Shown here: piece by piece, positions 35,875 to 39,648 of the stretch | Numbering within the stretch: position 1 is the first letter of the stretch | How the letters are laid out: the number at the start of each line of letters is the position of its first letter | Origin: Pseudomonadota bacterium | GTDB taxonomy: Bacteria > Pseudomonadota > Gammaproteobacteria > Burkholderiales > Burkholderiaceae_C | Length of the DNA stretch: 39,648 nucleotides | NCBI GenBank assembly: GCA_029779845.1 | Contig: JAKOZT010000068.1 | Coordinates: 1-39,648, forward strand | Direction of reading: 5' to 3' | The notes under the pieces: generated by a model | Told to the model about the DNA's origin: nothing | Database searches by the model: none | Seen by the model: only the letters and a program-made list of their open reading frames with translations | Translations under genes and position numbers: made by a program

Positions 35875-36909
35875 CTACACCACGGCTCCTGCGTTCGGGT
35901 CGTCCGGGTCGGTCTCCTTCGGGCCCTGTCGCACCAAGTCCTCACGCTTGACGCCCAGCCACATCGCGATCGCCGCGGCGACGAACACCGACGAGTAGAT
36001 GCCGAAGCAGATGCCGATCATCAGCGCCAGCGCGAAGTAGTGCAGCGTGGCGCCGCCGAAGATGTACATCGACACCACCATCATCAGCGTGCTGCCGTGG
36101 GTGATGATGGTGCGGCTGATGGTGCTGGTGATGGCGTGGTCGATGACCTCGCGCGAGTTCATCTTGCGGTACCTGCGGAAGGCCTCGCGCACGCGGTCGA
36201 AGATCACCACCGACTCGTTGACCGAGTAGCCCAGCACCGCCAGCACCGCGGCCAGCACGGCCAGCGAGAATTCCCACTGGAAGAAGGCGAAGAAGCCGAC
36301 GATGATGACCACGTCGTGCAGGTTGGCGACGACGCCGGCCACCGAGAACTTCCACTCGAAGCGCACCGCGAGATACAGCATGATGCCGATCACGGTGGCC
36401 AGCAGCGCGTAGGTGCCGTCGCGCGCCAGCTCGGAGCCCACCGAGGGGCCGACGAACTCGCTGCGCTTGAGCTTGACCGGCTCGGCGCCGCCGGCGCCCG
36501 CGCACACCACCTTGCTGACCGCCTCGCCCTTGTCCGTCGTGGACTGCACCGTGCCGGCCTTGCCGCCCTCGGCGCCGCACAGCGCGTCGAAGACGCGGCC
36601 GACCACCTCGCTCTGCTTGACGTCGCCGCGCACCGGCAGGCGGATCAGCACGTCGCGCGAGGTGCCGAAGTTCTGCACCTGCACCTCGCCGAACTGCAGC
36701 GCGTCGACGGCCTCGCGCACCTTCTCCAGCGGCGCGGCCTGCGGGTACTCGACCTCGATCACGGTGCCGCCGGTGAACTCGATCGACAGGTGCAGCCCGC
36801 GCGTGGCGATGAAGAACACCGCGGCGAGGAAGGTGATCACCGAGATCACGTTCAGCACCAGCGCGTGGCGCATGAACGGGATGTCGCGGCGGATGCGGAA
36901 GAATTCCAT
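35875..36909 (-). CDS. secF: Protein translocase subunit SecF
   Basis: A 344-residue SecF, working with SecD to pull proteins across the inner membrane using the proton gradient. TM1 is at about 16-36; the periplasmic P1 part begins with LSIEFTGGTVIEV (41-53). Five further helices fill 165-325, with AVLGYSVNESVVIFDRVRE and ITSTISRTIITHGSTLMMV as family signatures. The gene follows secD by 12 bases. The acidic tail DPDDPNAGAVV is ordinary. Confidence 0.96.
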   Translation of the reverse strand: MEFFRIRRDIPFMRHALVLNVISVITFLAAVFFIATRGLHLSIEFTGGTVIEVEYPQAAPLEKVREAVDALQFGEVQVQNFGTSRDVLIRLPVRGDVKQSEVVGRVFDALCGAEGGKAGTVQSTTDKGEAVSKVVCAGAGGAEPVKLKRSEFVGPSVGSELARDGTYALLATVIGIMLYLAVRFEWKFSVAGVVANLHDVVIIVGFFAFFQWEFSLAVLAAVLAVLGYSVNESVVIFDRVREAFRRYRKMNSREVIDHAITSTISRTIITHGSTLMMVVSMYIFGGATLHYFALALMIGICFGIYSSVFVAAAIAMWLGVKREDLVRQGPKETDPDDPNAGAVV

Positions 36910-36921
36910 GCTCGCTGCTCC

Positions 36922-38811
36922 TCAGGCCTTGGTCGACGGTTCGCCGCCGACTTCCGGCGCGGGTTTCCACACCTGGCCGATCGACACGCTCTTGAGCTTC
37001 TTCTGGCGGCCGTACCAGAGGTTGACGAGGCCGCGCGAGAACATCACCGCCGAGAACATCGAGGTCAGGATGCCCAGGCAGTGCACGATCGCGAAGCCGC
37101 GCACCGGCCCCGAGCCGAAGGCCAGCAGCGCCAGGCCGGCGATCAGCGTGGTGACGTTGGAGTCGAGGATGGTCGCCCAGGCGCGCTCGTAGCCGGCGCT
37201 GATGGCCGTCTGCGGCGAGGCGCCGCCGCGCAGCTCCTCGCGCACGCGTTCGTTGATCAGCACGTTGGCGTCGATCGCCATGCCCAGCGCCAGCGCGATC
37301 GCGGCGATGCCCGGCAGCGTCAGCGTCGCCTGCAGCATCGACAGCAGCGCGATCAGCAGCAGCACGTTGAAGGCCAGCGCCAGCGTCGAGAACACGCCGA
37401 ACAGCAGGTAGTAGGCGCACATGAAGACGGCGATCGCGGTGAAGCCGTACAGCACGCTGTTGAAGCCCTTGGCGATGTTCTCGGCGCCCAGGCTCGGGCC
37501 GATGGTGCGCTCCTCGATGATCTCCATCGGCGCGGCCAGCGAGCCCGAGCGCAGCAGCAGCGCGGTGTCGTTGGCCTCCACCGTGGTCATGCGCCCGGAG
37601 ATCTGCACGCGCCCGCCGCCGATCTCGCTGCGGATCACCGGCGCGGTGACGACCTCGCCCTTGCCCTTCTCGAACAGCAGGATCGCCATGCGCTTGCCCA
37701 CGCTCTCGCGCGTGACGTCGCGGAAGATGCGCGCGCCCTTGGCGTCCAGCGTCAGGTTGACGGTCGGCTCCTGGGTCTGGCTGTCGAAGCCGGGCTGCGC
37801 ATCGACGAGGTTCTCGCCGGTCAGGATCACCTGGCGCTTGAGGATCAAGGGCGAGCCGCCGCGCTCGACGTAGCGCTCGGTGCCGAAGGGCACCGGGCCG
37901 CTGCCGGCCGCCGCCGCGGTGGCCTCGGCGCTGTCCTCGACCATGCGCACCTCCAGCGTGGCGGTGCGGCCGATGATGTCCTTGGCCTTGGCGGTGTCCT
38001 GCACGCCGGGCAGCTGCACGACGACGCGGTCGGCCCCCTGCTGCTGGATCACCGGCTCGGCCACGCCCAGCTCGTTGACGCGGTTGTGCAGCGTGGTGAT
38101 GTTCTGCTTGACCGCCGTCTCCTGCGTCTTGCGCATCGCCTCGGGCTTGAGCACGCCGGCGAGCTTGAAGTCGGCGCCGTCGGGCGAATCGGTCCAGGTC
38201 AGGTCGGGCAGCTGCTCGGCCAGCAGCGCGCGCGCCGCATTGAGCGTGTCGCGGTCGCGGAAGCGGATGTCGACGTTGTTGCCGTCGCGCGTGATGCCGG
38301 CGTGGCGCAGGTTCTTGTCGCGCAGCAGCGTGCGGATGTCGCCGGTCAGCGCCTCGGCGCGCTTGGTCAGCGCCGCCTTCATGTCCACCTGCATCAGGAA
38401 GTGCACGCCGCCGCGCAGGTCCAGGCCGAGGTACATCGGCAGCGCGTGCAGCGAGGTGAGCCACTGCGGCGAGCGCGACAGCAGGTTCAGCGCGACGATG
38501 TAGCTCGGGTCGGCGGCATCGGGGTTGAGCGCCTTGTCGATCGCGTCCTTGGCCTTGAGCTGCGTGTCGGTGGTCTGGAAGCGCGCGCGCACCGAGGTGC
38601 CGTCGAGCTGCACGAAGTCGGCTTCGATGCCCGCGGCCTGGATGGCCTGCTGCACGCGCGGCACCAGCGCGGCGTCGACCTTCAGCGTCGCCTTGGCGCT
38701 GCTGACCTGCACGGCCGGCGCCTCGCCGAAGAAGTTCGGCAGCGTGTAGATCGTCCCGACGATCAGCGCGACCAGCAGGATCGCGTACTTCCAGAGGGGA
38801 TAGCGGTTCAT
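36922..38811 (-). CDS. secD: Protein translocase subunit SecD
   Basis: A 629-residue SecD. TM1 is in MNRYPLWKYAILLVALIVGT, and the periplasmic domain includes LGLDLRGGVHFLMQVDM. The helical bundle near the C-terminus contains NVLINERVREELRGG and ATILDSNVTTLIAGLALLAFGSGPVRGFA, the conserved SecD/SecF-type repeat. Long frames upstream of ATG 38811 are arginine/cysteine-rich shadow; AAGGAAG lies before this ATG. It is 64 bases after yajC and 12 before secF. Confidence 0.97.
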   Translation of the reverse strand: MNRYPLWKYAILLVALIVGTIYTLPNFFGEAPAVQVSSAKATLKVDAALVPRVQQAIQAAGIEADFVQLDGTSVRARFQTTDTQLKAKDAIDKALNPDAADPSYIVALNLLSRSPQWLTSLHALPMYLGLDLRGGVHFLMQVDMKAALTKRAEALTGDIRTLLRDKNLRHAGITRDGNNVDIRFRDRDTLNAARALLAEQLPDLTWTDSPDGADFKLAGVLKPEAMRKTQETAVKQNITTLHNRVNELGVAEPVIQQQGADRVVVQLPGVQDTAKAKDIIGRTATLEVRMVEDSAEATAAAAGSGPVPFGTERYVERGGSPLILKRQVILTGENLVDAQPGFDSQTQEPTVNLTLDAKGARIFRDVTRESVGKRMAILLFEKGKGEVVTAPVIRSEIGGGRVQISGRMTTVEANDTALLLRSGSLAAPMEIIEERTIGPSLGAENIAKGFNSVLYGFTAIAVFMCAYYLLFGVFSTLALAFNVLLLIALLSMLQATLTLPGIAAIALALGMAIDANVLINERVREELRGGASPQTAISAGYERAWATILDSNVTTLIAGLALLAFGSGPVRGFAIVHCLGILTSMFSAVMFSRGLVNLWYGRQKKLKSVSIGQVWKPAPEVGGEPSTKA

Positions 38812-38875
38812 GGCGGCTTCCTTGCCGGCAGCGCAAAGGCACCGCGCGCGCGGGGCGCGCGGCGCGGCGGCCGGG

Positions 38876-39211
38876 TTACTTGAAGGTGCCCTTGGGCAGC
38901 ACCTGCACGATGGCCGTGCGCTGCACCTGGATCTCGACGCCGCTGGCAATCTCGACGTGCACGAAGCTCTCGCCGAGCTTGGAGACGCGGCCGATCAGCC
39001 CGCCGCCGCAGACGACCTCGTCGCCCTTGGCGAGCGCGTCGATCATCGCCTTGTGCTCCTTCTGCCGCTTCATCTGCGGGCGGATCATCACGAAGTAGAG
39101 CACCACGAACATCAGCAGCAGCGGCAGCATGCTGCCCAGGCTGCCCATGAACGACTCGGGCGCGGCGGCCGGCGCGGGAGCGGCCTGCGCGAAGGCTTGG
39201 GAAATGAACAC
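38876..39211 (-). CDS. yajC: Preprotein translocase subunit YajC
   Basis: A 111-residue YajC, the small SecDF partner. It begins (GTG)FISQAFAQ, the near-universal MFIS-AFAQ opening, has one helix (about 28-46, LPLLLMFVVLYFVMI) followed by RPQMKRQKEHKAMI, and a beta-rich cytosolic domain with LAKGDEVVCGGGLIGRV. The start is GTG at 39211 with GAGGACG as ribosome-binding site; no ATG is available at the conserved position. It opens the yajC-secD-secF operon. A hairpin in the leader reaches the binding site. Confidence 0.94.
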   Translation of the reverse strand: MFISQAFAQAAPAPAAAPESFMGSLGSMLPLLLMFVVLYFVMIRPQMKRQKEHKAMIDALAKGDEVVCGGGLIGRVSKLGESFVHVEIASGVEIQVQRTAIVQVLPKGTFK

Positions 39212-39223
39212 GGGTGACGTCCT

Positions 39224-39268
39224 CGGGTAAGGCCCCCGTGACGCCGGGGGCAAAACCCGAAGATTGTA
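39224..39268 (-). promoter_or_regulatory. yajC promoter -10 and leader hairpin
   Basis: On the minus strand TACAAT (39268-39263) is a five-of-six -10 box; no good -35 is seen. Just after the predicted start the RNA can fold: CGGGT (39259-39255) with ACCCG (39228-39224), enclosing the perfect seven-pair stem GCCCCCG/CGGGGGC (39251-39245 with 39238-39232) and a six-base loop. The outer stem ends next to GAGGACG, the yajC ribosome-binding site, so the structure could affect translation. No T-run, so it is unlikely to be a terminator. Confidence 0.55.
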
Positions 39269-39298
39269 CGGGGCGAGGGGCGGAACCCGTGAGGGGCC

Positions 39299-39372
39299 CG
39301 GCGCGGCAGGCACGGCCCCGTGGGGACTCCTGCGGTGGCGGTCGGCACTGCGCACCGACTGCGCTGCGATGC
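39299..39372 (-). repeat. 74-bp hairpin-rich repeat, copy B
   Basis: Reverse-strand copy of 97-170 (70 of 74 identical). It abuts and slightly overlaps the 81-bp tandem repeat: both modules share the junction GCATCGCAG. It lies upstream of the yajC promoter. Confidence 0.85.
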
Positions 39373-39536
39373 TTGTATGGTTCTTCGTGAACTGGAACAG
39401 GCAGCGCAGCCGACGTAGTGTGTATGGGCTGGGGCGGAGGGACTCTGCGATGCTTGTATGGTTCTTCGTGAACTGGAACAGGCAGCGCAGCCGACGTAGT
39501 GTGTATGGGCTGGGGCGGAGGGACTCTGCGATGCTT
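39365..39536 (-). repeat. 81-bp tandem repeat, two full units and a partial third
   Basis: Units 39365-39445 and 39446-39526 are identical along their full length as far as I can read; a third begins at 39527 and stops after TGCGATGCTT. The period of 81 is 27 codons, so open frames on both strands repeat the same 27-residue peptide. I take the frames as by-products: there is no good ribosome-binding site and no match to a known protein. Each unit holds a small dyad GTTC-TTCGT-GAAC. Confidence 0.9.
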
Positions 39537-39648
39537 CAGCCGCGAGTAGCGGACTGACCGAACGAGTGGTCTCCCACCCCGCCCGCCCAACGTCGATGAG
39601 GAACTGAGCGCCGCGCGAGTTGATCGCTTGAGCGCCGATCTGCAAGCA
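39537..39648. other. Window-end sequence without a recognised gene
   Basis: Both strands have open frames to the window edge, but none ends or begins like a known protein. In many relatives the gene upstream of yajC is tgt; I do not recognise a Tgt C-terminus here. The bases just before the repeat (CGCGAGTAGCGGACT on the plus strand) show no dyad. The whole stretch 39212-39648 thus holds only the yajC leader, the two repeat modules and unassigned sequence. Confidence 0.4.

Noticed and set aside
35827..38883. A 1018-codon open frame on the plus strand opposite secF-secD
   Set aside because: Rich in His, Arg, Gln and Val with no domain; it is the antisense shadow of two certain genes in 70% GC DNA. 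Similar long shadows exist opposite ppsA, pyk and DUF1631.
39365..39536. CRISPR-like array
   Set aside because: Units are directly tandem without spacers and are 81 bp long; no cas genes are present.
39264..39557. A possible repeat protein with the 27-residue unit twice
   Set aside because: No ribosome-binding site, no conserved third-base pattern (units are identical), open equally on the other strand, and it runs through the hairpin repeat. Treated as a DNA repeat.

Overview
The window is about 70% GC and gene-dense. Its content points to a betaproteobacterium of the order Burkholderiales, probably near Comamonadaceae or the Rubrivivax/Leptothrix/Piscinibacter group. Pointers are the def-fmt genes facing a LysM-dprA-smg run, the pgk-pyk-fba-purEK-tsaC neighbourhood, a DUF1631 protein, DUF6279 and DUF4136 lipoproteins, and intergenic repeats of the TTCGACAAGCTCAG type. 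Assignment rests on recognised protein families and gene order only; no database search was run. No rRNA, tRNA, CRISPR array, transposase or prophage gene was seen.

Layout. 1-257: end of something outside the window plus a 74-bp repeat. 258-2645 (-): a Fur-box-controlled iron-uptake membrane operon, DUF3649-PepSY-DUF3325. 2648-3972 (-): DUF2905 and a MidA-type methyltransferase. 3971-6646 (+): a tightly packed pteridine-reductase-like SDR, folB, ttcA and a DUF4136 lipoprotein, followed by a DUF1778 antitoxin remnant and a long hairpin repeat. 6981-7883 (-): DUF6279 lipoprotein, divergent from glmU (+). 9323-11275 (-): tsaB-rimI-uracil-DNA glycosylase with overlapping ends. 11431-13136 (+): dacB and a SemiSWEET transporter. 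13137-30435 is one long minus-strand run. In transcription order it reads def, fmt, htpX, a small lipoprotein, azlC, azlD, pgk, pyk, ilvA, ppsA, fba, purE, purK, tsaC, two SGNH-type lipoproteins and an OmpW porin. 30675-33385 (+): LysM protein, dprA, smg. 33518-39211 (-): DUF1631 protein, then secF, secD and yajC, read in the order yajC-secD-secF. 39212-39648: yajC leader hairpin, an inverted copy of the 74-bp repeat and an 81-bp tandem repeat.

How the genes fit together. Central carbon metabolism dominates the middle: pgk, pyk, ppsA and fba cover lower glycolysis and gluconeogenesis, next to threonine deaminase and branched-chain amino-acid export. purE and purK do the AIR carboxylation steps of purine synthesis. 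Translation and tRNA quality are served by tsaB, tsaC, ttcA, rimI, def and fmt. Envelope functions are glmU, dacB, secD/secF/yajC, htpX and several lipoproteins.

No complete new defence or mobile system is evident. The most notable items are: a bipartite repeat found inverted at both window ends, with an 81-bp, 27-codon tandem module; a pair of adjacent SGNH lipoproteins in which one has lost its nucleophile and oxyanion Asn, the other sitting behind a perfect TetR-like operator with no regulator nearby; a dprA reading frame without a normal start codon for its N-terminal domain; absence of purC from its usual place, which holds a hairpin repeat instead; and a hairpin in the yajC leader that reaches the ribosome-binding site.
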